64,000 nt of DNA from Bacteroides sp. 224 (GTDB lineage Bacteria > Bacteroidota > Bacteroidia > Bacteroidales > Bacteroidaceae), in the NCBI RefSeq assembly GCF_010500995.1, contig NZ_QVMK01000001.1:1-64000 (forward strand), in the 5' to 3' direction. Of the stretch, positions 45,223 to 55,928 are shown one piece after another (position 1 is the first letter of the stretch; every line of letters begins with the position of its first letter). The notes under the pieces were generated by a model. It was not told where the DNA came from. It worked only from the letters and a program-made list of their open reading frames with translations, and made no database searches. The position numbers and the translations under genes were made by a program.

Positions 45223-46578
45223 ATGAAACTAAATCTTATTAAAAGCCTTGCCTTCATTGGGCTTTTGGGTTCATGGATCTTCTGGGGATGCGACAACAAA
45301 CTGGCACCCATCTCTCAGGCAGAAACCTTCCCACCGGATTTAAACCGGGAATCTGTTTTTGAAAGCTTCTCTCCCGATAGTGGAGGCATCGGTACACAAC
45401 TGATTATACGAGGTCAGAATTTTGGTTCGGATACCAGTTATTTAAAAGTAACCGTCAATAATAAAAAGGCAACAATCATTAAAGCAGAAGATGATATTAT
45501 CTACGCCATCGTACCTGCCCGTGCCGATATGGGTTATGTGCGTCTATATGTGGGCAGAGATAACTGTGTAGAGGAATATGCTTCTACAACTAAATTCCGC
45601 TATCAGTTTAAACGGAATGTAACTACCCTCATGGGTAAACATGGCGAACCTGGTCGCGATGATGGCGGATACACCTCTTCCAAATTGCAAAGACCCTGGG
45701 CATTGCTAACAGACAGAGATGGAACCTTATTCTTTATCGACGAAGGACGTGGGCAAAAACAAAACGGTGCTTTGCGTCGTGCCAAAGAAGGAATTATCGA
45801 AACCCTTGTGCAGTGTTCCGATGGACCTTTCCAATCGCCTACCTGCCTGGCTTTAAGCCCGAAGCAGGATACATTGTACATCTCTAACTATTCCTTTACC
45901 AGCGAAGCTACAGATGTAAAAACCGACTTCAACATTATCTACGTAACCCGCGATGGAGGATTTATGGACATCCGCGGATTGTGTAAGTTTGTGAAAGGAG
46001 GAACCCAAGGAATTGCCGTGCATCCTAAAACAGGCGAACTTTTCTTTAATAACATGGGAACCGGCTATATCTATCGGTTTACAGGACCGGGATACGAAGA
46101 TTATACGCCTTTGTTTAAAGTTAACAACGCCGATAACACCAAAATGCGTATGATGTTTAACCCCGAAGGCACTATCCTCTATATGGTGGTACAAAACAGG
46201 CATTGCATTTACAAGGTATCTTATAATGCAGAAAGCCGTACATTCGGCATGCCCGAATTGTTTGCCGGCGCTTGGGACGAGTCCGGCTATATGAACGGAA
46301 CCGGAGCAACTGCCCGTTTCGATACTCCGGGGCAACCCTCTTTCGACGAAGACGGAAACATGTTTGTACCCGATAAAGGCAAGCATATCATCCGAAAGAT
46401 AACACCTTCGGGCGAAGTATCCCTGTATGCAGGTATTCCTGATAAGAGTGGCTTTGGCGACGGATTACCCGATGAAGCCAAGTTTAATAAACCGGAGGCA
46501 GTGACCGTATATCCGGATAACTCGGTATATGTGGCCGATCGTGATAATCATGTAATCAGGCGTGTAACGATAGAATAA
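45223..46578 (+). CDS. IPT/TIG and NHL-repeat surface lipoprotein
   Basis: Lipoprotein with Cys23 in FWGC. About residues 40-125 form an IPT/TIG immunoglobulin-like domain (SPDSGGIGTQLIIRGQNFG), followed to the end by NHL propeller repeats (RPWALLTDRDGTLFFIDE; FDTPGQPSFDEDGNMFVPD; FNKPEAVTVYPDNSVYVAD). Such proteins are common in SusCD operons and act as surface glycan-binding partners. First gene of mannan operon 2, 24 bases before SusC. Confidence 0.82.
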   Translation: MKLNLIKSLAFIGLLGSWIFWGCDNKLAPISQAETFPPDLNRESVFESFSPDSGGIGTQLIIRGQNFGSDTSYLKVTVNNKKATIIKAEDDIIYAIVPARADMGYVRLYVGRDNCVEEYASTTKFRYQFKRNVTTLMGKHGEPGRDDGGYTSSKLQRPWALLTDRDGTLFFIDEGRGQKQNGALRRAKEGIIETLVQCSDGPFQSPTCLALSPKQDTLYISNYSFTSEATDVKTDFNIIYVTRDGGFMDIRGLCKFVKGGTQGIAVHPKTGELFFNNMGTGYIYRFTGPGYEDYTPLFKVNNADNTKMRMMFNPEGTILYMVVQNRHCIYKVSYNAESRTFGMPELFAGAWDESGYMNGTGATARFDTPGQPSFDEDGNMFVPDKGKHIIRKITPSGEVSLYAGIPDKSGFGDGLPDEAKFNKPEAVTVYPDNSVYVADRDNHVIRRVTIE

Positions 46579-46602
46579 CAATCAAATACAAAACAATTTC
46601 TC

Positions 46603-49600
46603 ATGAAGAATATACAAAAATATATGCTTTTGTTCTTCTTCGGGTTGATGCTGGCACCCAATAGTGTGTGGGCACAATCGGAAGGACAAAGCACCATCAC
46701 CATTCAAGGTATGGTGGAAGATGCATCAGGCCCTATTATCGGAGCATCGATTATAGCCATTAACCAGCCGGGGGTAGGAGCCATTACCAATATGGACGGA
46801 GCATTCAGTTTAAAGGTAGGGCAGTATGATGTGCTGAAGATTTCATACATAGGTTATAAATCGGTAGAAATACCGGTACTAAAGATTACCAATAAAAGTA
46901 ACCTGAAAGTGCGCCTCGAAGAAGACAGCCAGACTGTAGAAGAGGTAGTAGTAACTGCCAGCGGGGTGCAGAAAAAGAAAACTCTGACGGGTGCTATTAC
47001 TAATGTGGACATAAAACAATTAAATGCCCCGGGCAGTAATCTGTCGAACTCATTGGCGGGGGTAGTACCCGGTATTATTGCCATGCAATCGAGTGGAGAA
47101 CCCGGAGAGAATATGTCGGAGTTCTGGATTCGGGGTATGAGTACCTTTGGTGCTAAATCGGGCGCATTGGTACTTGTAGACGGAGTAGAACGCAGTTTTA
47201 ACGAGATACCGGTAGAAGACATCGAAACCTTTTCCGTATTGAAAGATGCATCGGCCACAGCTATTTACGGGCAACGTGGTGCCAACGGGGTAGTATTAAT
47301 TACCACCAAACGTGGTGAGAAAGGAAAAGTAAAGATCAATGTAAAAACCGGCTTCGACTGGAATACACCTGTAAAAGTACCTGAGTATGCCGACGCCTAC
47401 GACTGGGCACGGTTGGCTAATGAATCGCGTGTGGGTCGTTATGAAGCTCCGCTTTATACCAATGAGGAACTGGCAATTATAGAAAGAGGCCTCGACCCCG
47501 ATTTATACCCCAATATAGACTGGAGAGACTTGATGCTGAAAGATGGCGCTCCCCGTTATTACGCCAATGTGAACTTTTCGGGTGGGGGAGACAATGTACG
47601 CTATTATGTTTCGGGTGGTTACACCAACGAACAAGGTCGGTACAGAACAGCCAGTTCCGAAAATAAGTACAATACCAATACTACCTACGAACGTTTTAAC
47701 TACCGTGCCAATGTAGATATGAACATCACAAAGACCACGCTCCTGAAAGTAAGTGTGGGCGGATGGTTGGTAAACCGCACTTCTCCGCACAGTTCGGCCG
47801 ATGACATCTGGGGAGCCTTTGCCGACTATACCCCGGTTTCGTCTCCCCGCAAGTGGTCTACCGGACAATGGCCGCAGGTAAATGGAAAGCAAACACCGGA
47901 ATATCACATGACGCAAACCGGCTACCGAACCATCTGGGAAAACAAAATGGAAACCAATGTAGGAATAGAACAAGACCTGAAGTTTATTACCCCCGGGTTA
48001 AAGTTCAGTGGCGTATTTGCCTTCGATACCTATAATAAGAACACCATATCCCGTTCCAAAAATCCCGAATTGTGGGAAGCTGAGCACTACCGCGACGAGA
48101 ATGGGAACCTTGTATTGAAGAGAGTGAAAGAGATACAATCCATGAAACAGGATAAAGCAACGGAAGGAGATAAACGTTATTTCCTTCAGGCCTCACTGGA
48201 CTATTCCCGGTTGTTTGCCGCCAAACATCGGGTAGGTGTATTTGCTATGGTTTATCAGGAAGAAAAATCGGATGTGAACTTTAAAAGCGAAGACCTGATA
48301 GGTTCTATTCCTCGTCGAAACCTCGCCTACTCCGGTCGCTTTACATACGCCTATAAAGATAAATACCTGGCAGAAATGAACTGGGGATACACCGGCTCGG
48401 AAAACTTTGAACGAGGTAAACAATTCGGTTTCTTCCCGGCGGTATCTGCCGGATGGGTCATCTCCGAAGAAGCATTTGTACAAAGGACACTTCCGTTCTT
48501 AAGTTATCTCAAAGTAAGAGGTTCCTACGGAGAAGTAGGAAACGATGAATTAGATGGAAGACGCTTCCCGTATATCTCATTAGTAGACACCGATGACGGT
48601 GGTACCTATTATTGGGGAGAGTTTGGTACCAACAAAGCACAGGCCTATCGTATCAGAACCATTGGCACCCCCAACCTAACTTGGGAGGTGGCGCAGAAAT
48701 ACGACGTAGGTGTCGACTTTGGTTTCTTTGATGGAAAAATTACAGGTACAGTAGACTACTTCTTAGATAAGCGCGACGACATCTTTATGAAACGCAACCA
48801 CATGCCGCTTACCACCGGACTTGCCGACCAAACACCTATGGCCAACGTGGGTAAGATGAAGTCTCATGGTTGGGATGGTAGTCTCACATTGAATCACCGG
48901 ATTGGAGAAGTCGATCTTACTTTACGAGGGAACTTCACCTATCAGAAAACAGAAATCATCGATAAAGATGAAGCTGCCAATGAACTATGGTATAAAATGC
49001 AGAAAGGCTTTCAGCTCGATCAGAGTAGAGGACTCATTGCACTGGGCTTGTTTAAAGACCAAGACGATATAGACAGTAGTCCTACACAAACGTTTGGTGG
49101 TAAAACGGTGCTGCCCGGAGATATTAAATATAAAGATGTAAACGGAGACGGCAAGATTGATGGAGACGACGAGGTACCTTTAGGCTACCGCGAGAAACCG
49201 GGTTTACAATATGGAGCAGGCTTAAGCGCCCGTTGGAAGAACTTTAATCTCAGTGTGCTTTTTCAGGGAACGGGCAAGTGCGACTTCTTTGTGGGCGGTA
49301 GTGGTCCTCACGCATTCCGTTACGGAAGAACAGGGAACATCTTGCAGGTAATGGTAGACGGTAATCGCTGGATTCCCCGCGAAATATCCGGCACCCCCGA
49401 TACGGAAGACCCGAACGCCGACTGGCCCCGACTGACGTATGAGAACAACAATAACAACAATAAAAAATCTACTTTCTGGCGGAAGGACAGGCAATACCTG
49501 AGACTGAGAAACGTAGAACTCTCTTACGACGTTCCGCAACAATGGATACGTAAGTTCTATATGAATAATCTGCGCATTGGTTTTATCGGACAAAACCTGT

Positions 49601-49707
49601 TTACCTGGGCGAAGTTCGACTGGTGGGATCCGGAAGGTACCGACGAGCGAGGTTCCAAATACCCGATCAATAAAACCTATTCGTGCTATCTTCAAATCAG
49701 CTTCTAA
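46603..49707 (+). CDS. SusC/RagA TonB-dependent transporter 3 (mannan)
   Basis: Outer-membrane importer for mannan oligosaccharides by context. Signal peptide about 1-25 (ending VWAQ), carboxypeptidase-regulatory-like domain (about 30-110, with DASGPIIGASI), plug (about 115-240, with LAGVVPGIIAMQ and YGQRGANGVVLITTKRG), then the barrel to the terminal LQISF. EEVVVTASG is the TonB-box region. 1034 residues. SusD follows after 17 bases. Confidence 0.94.
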   Translation: MKNIQKYMLLFFFGLMLAPNSVWAQSEGQSTITIQGMVEDASGPIIGASIIAINQPGVGAITNMDGAFSLKVGQYDVLKISYIGYKSVEIPVLKITNKSNLKVRLEEDSQTVEEVVVTASGVQKKKTLTGAITNVDIKQLNAPGSNLSNSLAGVVPGIIAMQSSGEPGENMSEFWIRGMSTFGAKSGALVLVDGVERSFNEIPVEDIETFSVLKDASATAIYGQRGANGVVLITTKRGEKGKVKINVKTGFDWNTPVKVPEYADAYDWARLANESRVGRYEAPLYTNEELAIIERGLDPDLYPNIDWRDLMLKDGAPRYYANVNFSGGGDNVRYYVSGGYTNEQGRYRTASSENKYNTNTTYERFNYRANVDMNITKTTLLKVSVGGWLVNRTSPHSSADDIWGAFADYTPVSSPRKWSTGQWPQVNGKQTPEYHMTQTGYRTIWENKMETNVGIEQDLKFITPGLKFSGVFAFDTYNKNTISRSKNPELWEAEHYRDENGNLVLKRVKEIQSMKQDKATEGDKRYFLQASLDYSRLFAAKHRVGVFAMVYQEEKSDVNFKSEDLIGSIPRRNLAYSGRFTYAYKDKYLAEMNWGYTGSENFERGKQFGFFPAVSAGWVISEEAFVQRTLPFLSYLKVRGSYGEVGNDELDGRRFPYISLVDTDDGGTYYWGEFGTNKAQAYRIRTIGTPNLTWEVAQKYDVGVDFGFFDGKITGTVDYFLDKRDDIFMKRNHMPLTTGLADQTPMANVGKMKSHGWDGSLTLNHRIGEVDLTLRGNFTYQKTEIIDKDEAANELWYKMQKGFQLDQSRGLIALGLFKDQDDIDSSPTQTFGGKTVLPGDIKYKDVNGDGKIDGDDEVPLGYREKPGLQYGAGLSARWKNFNLSVLFQGTGKCDFFVGGSGPHAFRYGRTGNILQVMVDGNRWIPREISGTPDTEDPNADWPRLTYENNNNNNKKSTFWRKDRQYLRLRNVELSYDVPQQWIRKFYMNNLRIGFIGQNLFTWAKFDWWDPEGTDERGSKYPINKTYSCYLQISF

Positions 49708-49724
49708 TATTAAAACAACGATTT

Positions 49725-51689
49725 ATGAGAAAGATATTATATATCATACTGGGCGTTATTTGTACATCGCTAAGTTCGTGTACAGATTATCTGGATGTAG
49801 ATAAATACTTCTACGATCAGGTGACGGTCGACTCTGCTTTTTCCAAGCGCATCTATGTAGAAGGGTGGTTGTCCAGTGCCTTTAATGTGGTAGAACACGC
49901 CGGCGAATACCACGATCCATTCCGCTTTGCAAGTGATGACCTTTATCATCCCGATTTCAAAGATTATCAGGAAGGAAATTACAGTGCTAATAACCCATTG
50001 AGCGACGATAAAGAGAGCGAAAGCCGCCTATGGAAGCTATACGAAGGAATTAGAAAAGCCACCACTTTTGTATTGAATGTGGATAAATGCCCCGAACTGA
50101 CGTTAGATGAGATCAGCGATATGAAATCTCAGGCACGCTTCATACGGGCATATTGCTATTGGGCGTTGATACGTAGTTATGGTCCCGTTCCACTCATTCC
50201 GTTGGAAGGATTAGACGTAAACCTTTCGTACGAAGAACTCTCACTGCCCCGTACGCACTTTGATGAGATTGTTGATTTCATTGATAAAGAACTTGCCGAG
50301 TCGGCACGTTCCCTACCCAATTTCCGGACAACAAATAACCTGGGGCATCCCACCCGTGGAGCAGCACTGGCTTTGCGTGCCAGAGTGTTACTTTTTGCAG
50401 CGAGCCCTTTGTATAACGGAAATACCGATTTCTTCAATGTAAAAGACAATGAAGGAAACCAATTGGTAGCCCAGGAAAGAGATGAAAGCAAATGGGCACG
50501 TGCCGCTGCCGCCGCTAAAGACGTAATGGATTTGGGTGTATTCAAATTATATACGGTAGCGCCTAAGGCCACCACATTGCCGGAACAGCGCCCGCCTTAT
50601 CACGAAGAATATTCGGAACTGGAATTTCCCGATGGCTGGAAAGATGTAGATCCCTATTGGTCTTATAAAGCAAACTTCGATGGTACCATACTTGGCTCCA
50701 AGAATCCCGAACTGATCTTTACCCGTACCAAAGAGGGTACCGGACACATTAACGACTGGGTTCATAAGTTATTGCCCAAATCCATGAAGGGAGACAACCG
50801 ATTGGCTGTTACACAAAAACAGGTAAATGCTTATTATATGGACAATGGACAAACTATTGATGAAGCAACAAGTAGCGGGTATTATCAGACCGAAGGCTTT
50901 ACTACGTCCGAATATACTCCTGAGAATCCGTTCCTACCCAGCCAGGTATCCCTCATGTATAACCGTAGAGAGCCTCGCTTTTATGCTTCCATTGCCTATA
51001 ATGGGTCGGTTTGGGAAGCATCCAGTTCCTCCGAATTGGAATACCGTAACCGACAGATTTTCTATTATCGTGGTTTGAACGATGGTAAACAAGGATTTAA
51101 AGAAGATTGTCCGCTTACCGGTATCTCCTTAAAGAAATACTACAATGCGGAAGACTCCAAAACTACCGGCGGATATCTCATTAATAAAACCGAGCCTACC
51201 ATTCGTTATGCCGAGGTGCTGCTGATTTATGCCGAAGCTTTAAACGAACTATCAGACGGTGTTACGTATGAAATCGAGAAATACAACGGCGAAGTTATCA
51301 CCGTTCAGCGCGATTGGAGAGAGATGCAGAAAGGCATTAAACCCATTCGTATGCGTGCCGGGCTGCCCGATTATACAGAAGCTATTTATCAGAATCAGAA
51401 CAATTTCCGCATTCGCATTAAGCGCGAACGGCAAATTGAACTGCTTGGCGAAAACTGCATGCGCTATTTCGATTTAAGAAGATGGAAAGATGCACTTATA
51501 GAAGAAAACCAACTGCTTCAGGGCTGCAACATCAATATCAGCGATGATGCCACACGTATTCAGGAATTTTATGAGCCAACCATCATTACCTCTGTGCATA
51601 AAGCGTTTGAGCAACGCATGTATTTGTGGCCTTTCCCAACCTACGAACTGAAACGGAATGTGAATATGACACAGAACCCCGGATGGTAA
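49725..51689 (+). CDS. SusD/RagB lipoprotein 3 (mannan)
   Basis: Glycan-binding lid of the SusC barrel. The ATG at 49725 begins a signal peptide with lipobox LSSC (Cys19) and the typical TDYLDVDKYF; the longer reading from 49683 would overlap SusC and spoil the signal peptide. Motifs: AQARFIRAYCYWALIRSYG-like helix (QARFIRAYCYWALI), TRGAALALRARVLLFAASPLY and RERQIELLGENCMRYFDLRRW. 654 residues. Confidence 0.94.
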   Translation: MRKILYIILGVICTSLSSCTDYLDVDKYFYDQVTVDSAFSKRIYVEGWLSSAFNVVEHAGEYHDPFRFASDDLYHPDFKDYQEGNYSANNPLSDDKESESRLWKLYEGIRKATTFVLNVDKCPELTLDEISDMKSQARFIRAYCYWALIRSYGPVPLIPLEGLDVNLSYEELSLPRTHFDEIVDFIDKELAESARSLPNFRTTNNLGHPTRGAALALRARVLLFAASPLYNGNTDFFNVKDNEGNQLVAQERDESKWARAAAAAKDVMDLGVFKLYTVAPKATTLPEQRPPYHEEYSELEFPDGWKDVDPYWSYKANFDGTILGSKNPELIFTRTKEGTGHINDWVHKLLPKSMKGDNRLAVTQKQVNAYYMDNGQTIDEATSSGYYQTEGFTTSEYTPENPFLPSQVSLMYNRREPRFYASIAYNGSVWEASSSSELEYRNRQIFYYRGLNDGKQGFKEDCPLTGISLKKYYNAEDSKTTGGYLINKTEPTIRYAEVLLIYAEALNELSDGVTYEIEKYNGEVITVQRDWREMQKGIKPIRMRAGLPDYTEAIYQNQNNFRIRIKRERQIELLGENCMRYFDLRRWKDALIEENQLLQGCNINISDDATRIQEFYEPTIITSVHKAFEQRMYLWPFPTYELKRNVNMTQNPGW

Positions 51690-51708
51690 TATTTAAAACG
51701 AAGAAATA

Positions 51709-52662
51709 ATGAAAAAGATCAATTATTTATATATAGGATGTCTGCTCTCGGTAATGACCCTGAATATGGCATGCGATGATGCATTGGAGGATGAATTGTT
51801 TCATAAATTCTCCTACATCACCAATAACGGCTGGCAAGACTATAAACTAAGTGTAGATGAAGATAATACGGCCATACTCCCCATCTATTTTGGAGTGAAT
51901 GGCACATCGAACAATAACCAGGACATCACGTTGCAGTTAGAAATAGATCCCGATACATTGGAATGGTACAATAAAGATAAGTATAAGAATCAAACCAATC
52001 TTTACTACAAAGAGTTACCCGCAGGTTCTTATACATTCGTCGAAGATGCATATACCATTCCCCGGGGAGAACTAAAGACAGTGGCTCATATCAAAATCGA
52101 CTTAAAGAAGATGGGAAGCCTTTACAATGATTATGTATTGCCGTTGCGCATCTCTTCTTCATCCGGAGTAACGATGGGGCCGAATAAATACACCAAAGTA
52201 TTGGCACACATCGGTTTTAAAAACGATTTTTCCGAAAACTATAGTGGAAAAGGAATAGTCACTCAAATCGGAACTTCTTATACAACAGAAGTAACCAGCA
52301 CGGAATTGTTTGCTATCAATAACAACACCTGCTACTTCTTTGTAGGAGATAAAACACGCTCCAATACCAGTGATTATTTGAACTATGTAGCCGAAATAAC
52401 TAAAGATGAACATGGCGAAGTGACTCTAAACAGCACTGTGCCCGGTCTGGAGTTTAAACCTTATAGTGCAAGCCTGGAACGCAAGTACACAAAGAACTAC
52501 AACGACCAGCGCTATTATACCGAAATTACTACCATTAAACTGGCTTATGAATATATAGACACTACCGGTAGAGAGAGCTTGAAAATGTCTTTTGATGGTA
52601 CCTTCTCTATGGCCAGAGACGTATTGAGAGTAGAATACCCGAATGTAGAAGTAGAAGACTAA
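51709..52662 (+). CDS. DUF1735-type surface lipoprotein
   Basis: Lipoprotein with Cys22 in NMAC. The N-terminal half (about 35-160) is the beta-sandwich of DUF1735 (ILPIYFGVNGTSNNNQDI; YTIPRGELKTVAHIKIDL), followed by a second domain (about 165-317) resembling DUF4361. These proteins sit after SusD in many Bacteroides loci and are thought to bind glycan at the surface. 19 bases after SusD, 16 bases before the next gene. Confidence 0.75.
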   Translation: MKKINYLYIGCLLSVMTLNMACDDALEDELFHKFSYITNNGWQDYKLSVDEDNTAILPIYFGVNGTSNNNQDITLQLEIDPDTLEWYNKDKYKNQTNLYYKELPAGSYTFVEDAYTIPRGELKTVAHIKIDLKKMGSLYNDYVLPLRISSSSGVTMGPNKYTKVLAHIGFKNDFSENYSGKGIVTQIGTSYTTEVTSTELFAINNNTCYFFVGDKTRSNTSDYLNYVAEITKDEHGEVTLNSTVPGLEFKPYSASLERKYTKNYNDQRYYTEITTIKLAYEYIDTTGRESLKMSFDGTFSMARDVLRVEYPNVEVED

Positions 52663-52678
52663 TTAAAATTTGATACAG

Positions 52679-54322
52679 ATGAAAGTATTGAAATACATAG
52701 TAGCTGCATTGCCTTTTTGCTTGTGCGCATGTAGTGATGATGATAAAAACACAGAGAATACGCTACCGGATAACTTGGTAGAATTGCAACTGGACACCCG
52801 CGAAATTAACATAGCTCAAGGAGACAGCCGTACTGTAAAAATTACGGCAGGCAATGGCGAATATGCGGTAACATCCGTCAACGAAGAGGTAGTAACGGCT
52901 ACCATTCAAGATAATGTAATAACATTAACCGCTGTCGCAAATGCGAATAGTGCCCAAGGAGTTGTTGTGGTAAGTGATAAATATTACCAGCGCGGCTATA
53001 TAAAAGTGAATACGGCGGCAGAGTTCGACTTAAAACTAAGCAAGAACATTGCCACACTCTATTCGGAGGTAGAAGATGCCGACGAAATAACCATTAAGAT
53101 CTATACCGGAAACGGCGGTTATAACTTAGAGGTCATCGACGAAGATCAATGTATCCGGGTAGACCAAAGTACATTGGAAGAAACCGAATCATTTACCATT
53201 AAAGGTATTGCCGAAGGAGATGCCCAGGTGAAAGTAACTGATCAAAAAGGCAAAGAAACTTATGTAACCTTGAAGGTGATTGCCCCAATCCGAATTACCA
53301 CCAATGCCGATGAAAGCGGTGTATTGATTGAAGCCAACCAAGGTAAAGAACAAGTAAAAATTCTGACCGGAAATGGAGATTACAAAATCTATGAAGTGGG
53401 TGATCCTAAGATTGTCAATGTAGAGATTTGGCAAACCACCATCACCGTAACAGGCAGAAAAGCCGGAGAAACCTACTTTACATTGATAGACTCGAAGAAG
53501 CAGATTTCCGAACGCATCAACGTGAAGATAGCACCTGACAAACGTTGGGGAATGACGCTGGGAAAAGACTATTTCGTATGGGCACATTTCAACGATATGA
53601 AAGGCGAAGGCGTAGCAGCACTGAAACAGGAAACCAACAACTTCAAGCTAAAGAAGATGACCTGGGAACTTACTTGTAAGATTACCGGCACCAATTGGCT
53701 GCAAACCTTTATGGGCAAAGAAGGTTACTTCATTCTTCGTGGAAGCGGCGATAACGATAACAAAGCCCGGAAAATAGATTTGATAGGAACTGGTGATAAA
53801 CTGAAACTGCAAACAAAAGGTAGCTTTGAGTTAGATAAATGGATGCATTTGGCTTTAGTAGTAGATTGTGAACAACCACAGAGTGAGCCAGGTAAAAAAT
53901 ATAAATTGTATCTCAATGGAGAATTGCAGGAATGGCAGGTGAATAAAAACGATTTGGATTTCTCCGAAATAAACCTGACTGCCGGAAATGACAATGGAAC
54001 CATCGAAATAGGTCGTGCATCCAATGATCACAGGCGTTGCCTGAACGGCTCTATTCTGGAAGCCCGCATCTGGTCTGTTTGCCGTACACCGGAACAAATC
54101 AAAGCGAATATGTGGACGTTCGGCGAAACAGTTTCCACAGGGCTATTAACCCGTTGGGACTTCTCTGCCGGAGCGGAAACATCTTATATTGAAGATGTAA
54201 ACGGCGCAGATTATGAGTTGCCGATGAACATATCTAAAACTGATAACGGAGGTAAATTTACCACAGTTAATTTCCCATTAGATCGTTTCGAGGAAGTTCC
54301 TGTAGTAGTGCCATTCCGATAA
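52679..54322 (+). CDS. LamG-domain surface lipoprotein with Ig-like repeats
   Basis: Lipoprotein with Cys18 in LCAC. I start at ATG 52679, not the in-frame TTG at 52670. About residues 30-285 hold three similar Ig/BACON-like repeats (each with a G-N-G-(E/G/D)-Y motif: TAGNGEYAV, YTGNGGYNL, LTGNGDYKI). About 295-535 is a concanavalin-like LamG/laminin-G fold (WMHLALVVDCE; YLNGELQEW; GSILEARIWSVCRTPEQI). Probably a mannan-binding protein. The repeat unit resembles the small lipoprotein of the pectin operon at 25861-26511. Confidence 0.78.
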   Translation: MKVLKYIVAALPFCLCACSDDDKNTENTLPDNLVELQLDTREINIAQGDSRTVKITAGNGEYAVTSVNEEVVTATIQDNVITLTAVANANSAQGVVVVSDKYYQRGYIKVNTAAEFDLKLSKNIATLYSEVEDADEITIKIYTGNGGYNLEVIDEDQCIRVDQSTLEETESFTIKGIAEGDAQVKVTDQKGKETYVTLKVIAPIRITTNADESGVLIEANQGKEQVKILTGNGDYKIYEVGDPKIVNVEIWQTTITVTGRKAGETYFTLIDSKKQISERINVKIAPDKRWGMTLGKDYFVWAHFNDMKGEGVAALKQETNNFKLKKMTWELTCKITGTNWLQTFMGKEGYFILRGSGDNDNKARKIDLIGTGDKLKLQTKGSFELDKWMHLALVVDCEQPQSEPGKKYKLYLNGELQEWQVNKNDLDFSEINLTAGNDNGTIEIGRASNDHRRCLNGSILEARIWSVCRTPEQIKANMWTFGETVSTGLLTRWDFSAGAETSYIEDVNGADYELPMNISKTDNGGKFTTVNFPLDRFEEVPVVVPFR

Positions 54323-54344
54323 GTTAATCTTAAATGTACAACGT

Positions 54345-55916
54345 ATGAAAACAAAAATAAATCTGTTTATACTATGCTTACTGGCCGTAGTTGTATATTC
54401 ATCCTGTAGCGATGACGACAAAGACACCGTAGGCTACAATGATCCTGTTCGTTCTAACATTGCCCCCGTAGGCTCGTTCTCTGTAGAAGCTACGCACAAT
54501 GAGAATGAACTGATGGTGAGATGGAAGAACCCTGCCAACGCCGATCTGGCTATGGTAGAACTCTCTTATCGCGAAGCCGGAACCATAGACACCCGGGCTA
54601 CTTTTGACCCCGGCCATATCATATTCGAAGCTACCCGTGATACGGAAGTAGAATACCTGCTGACAGTTCCCTACTACGCTTTTTATGAAGTAACTGTGGT
54701 AGCCATCAATAAAGCCGGTAAACGTTCGGTGCCCGAAAGTAAAACCGTTGCCCCCTTTACCGAAAAGAAAGACGAAGAAGAAGTGCAGTTACCCGAAATG
54801 TTGGGTAACGCACACTCCCTGATGACTACCGTAATTGGTTATTACTTCGGAAAAACTTCCCGAAGCTGCTGGCAAAGTCAGTATCCCAAAGGGGGTGGTT
54901 ATTGGGATGGTGATGCAGTGGTATGGGGTCAAGGCGGTGGATTGTCTGCATTTGTAGCCATGCGAAAAGCTGCCATGGAAACCGAGGTTGAAAACATTTA
55001 TGCCGCTATGGACAATATGATGTTTAAAGGAATACAAAACTTCTATTGTACGGATAGAGGTAAAACGGCCTATTCTTGTTACCCAGCCTCCGGCAATGAA
55101 CGCTTCTACGACGATAATGTATGGATTGCCCTCGACATGTTGGACTGGTTCACCATGACTAACGAACTACGTTACATGACCCAAGCCAAAGCCATCTGGA
55201 CCTATCTGATGGATTACGGCTGGGATGAAACCTGTGCAGGCGGTATCCACTGGAAGGAGCTAAACGAACCAAGTAAATCCAAACACACCTGCTCCACAGC
55301 TCCGGCTGCCGTATTGGGCTGTAAACTTTACCTCGCAACCGGTCAGCAAGAATATTTAGATGGTGCTTTGAAGTGCTACAACTGGCTCATGACGTACATG
55401 CAAGACCCCACCGATCACCTCTTCTGGGACAATGCCAGACCTGGTTCCTCTGATCCGAATACCGTAGGAGATATTGAGAAGAATAAGTATTCTTATAATT
55501 CAGGACAACCTTTACAGGCAGCTTGTTTGCTCTATAAAATTACCAATGATCAGAAGTACTTGGATGATGCTTATGAGATAGCGAAAGCTATTCATGCCAA
55601 ATGGTTTATGCCTTACAAATCGGCAGAATTGAAAACATCTTTCAATATCCTCTCTCCGGGTCATGCATGGTTCTATGCAATCATGTCCAGAGGCTTCTTC
55701 GAACTCTATTCGATAGATAACAACCGCAAATATGTAAATGATATCGAAAAAACAATGCTTCATGCCTGGAGTAGTAGCTGTCACCAAGCCAATAACTTAC
55801 TAAATGATGACGATTTGAGAGGTGGAACAAGTAAAAGTAGTTGGGAAATTCTTCATCAAGGTGCTTTGGTGGAGATGTTAGCCCGGTTGGCACTTTTAGA
55901 ACGTGAGAATAGGTAG
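54345..55916 (+). CDS. GH76 endo-alpha-1,6-mannanase (lipoprotein)
   Basis: Surface-anchored endo-mannanase predicted to cut the alpha-1,6 backbone of yeast mannan so that fragments can be imported. Lipobox YSSC with Cys21. A fibronectin-like domain (about 38-140, DUF4998-like) precedes the GH76 alpha/alpha barrel (about 150-520). The catalytic Asp pair is Asp256-Asp257 in RFYDDNVWIALD; GGGYWDGDAVVWGQGGGL and YSYNSGQPLQAACLLY are further family marks. Last gene of mannan operon 2. Confidence 0.92.
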   Translation: MKTKINLFILCLLAVVVYSSCSDDDKDTVGYNDPVRSNIAPVGSFSVEATHNENELMVRWKNPANADLAMVELSYREAGTIDTRATFDPGHIIFEATRDTEVEYLLTVPYYAFYEVTVVAINKAGKRSVPESKTVAPFTEKKDEEEVQLPEMLGNAHSLMTTVIGYYFGKTSRSCWQSQYPKGGGYWDGDAVVWGQGGGLSAFVAMRKAAMETEVENIYAAMDNMMFKGIQNFYCTDRGKTAYSCYPASGNERFYDDNVWIALDMLDWFTMTNELRYMTQAKAIWTYLMDYGWDETCAGGIHWKELNEPSKSKHTCSTAPAAVLGCKLYLATGQQEYLDGALKCYNWLMTYMQDPTDHLFWDNARPGSSDPNTVGDIEKNKYSYNSGQPLQAACLLYKITNDQKYLDDAYEIAKAIHAKWFMPYKSAELKTSFNILSPGHAWFYAIMSRGFFELYSIDNNRKYVNDIEKTMLHAWSSSCHQANNLLNDDDLRGGTSKSSWEILHQGALVEMLARLALLERENR

Positions 55917-55928
55917 TCCAAAAACTCG

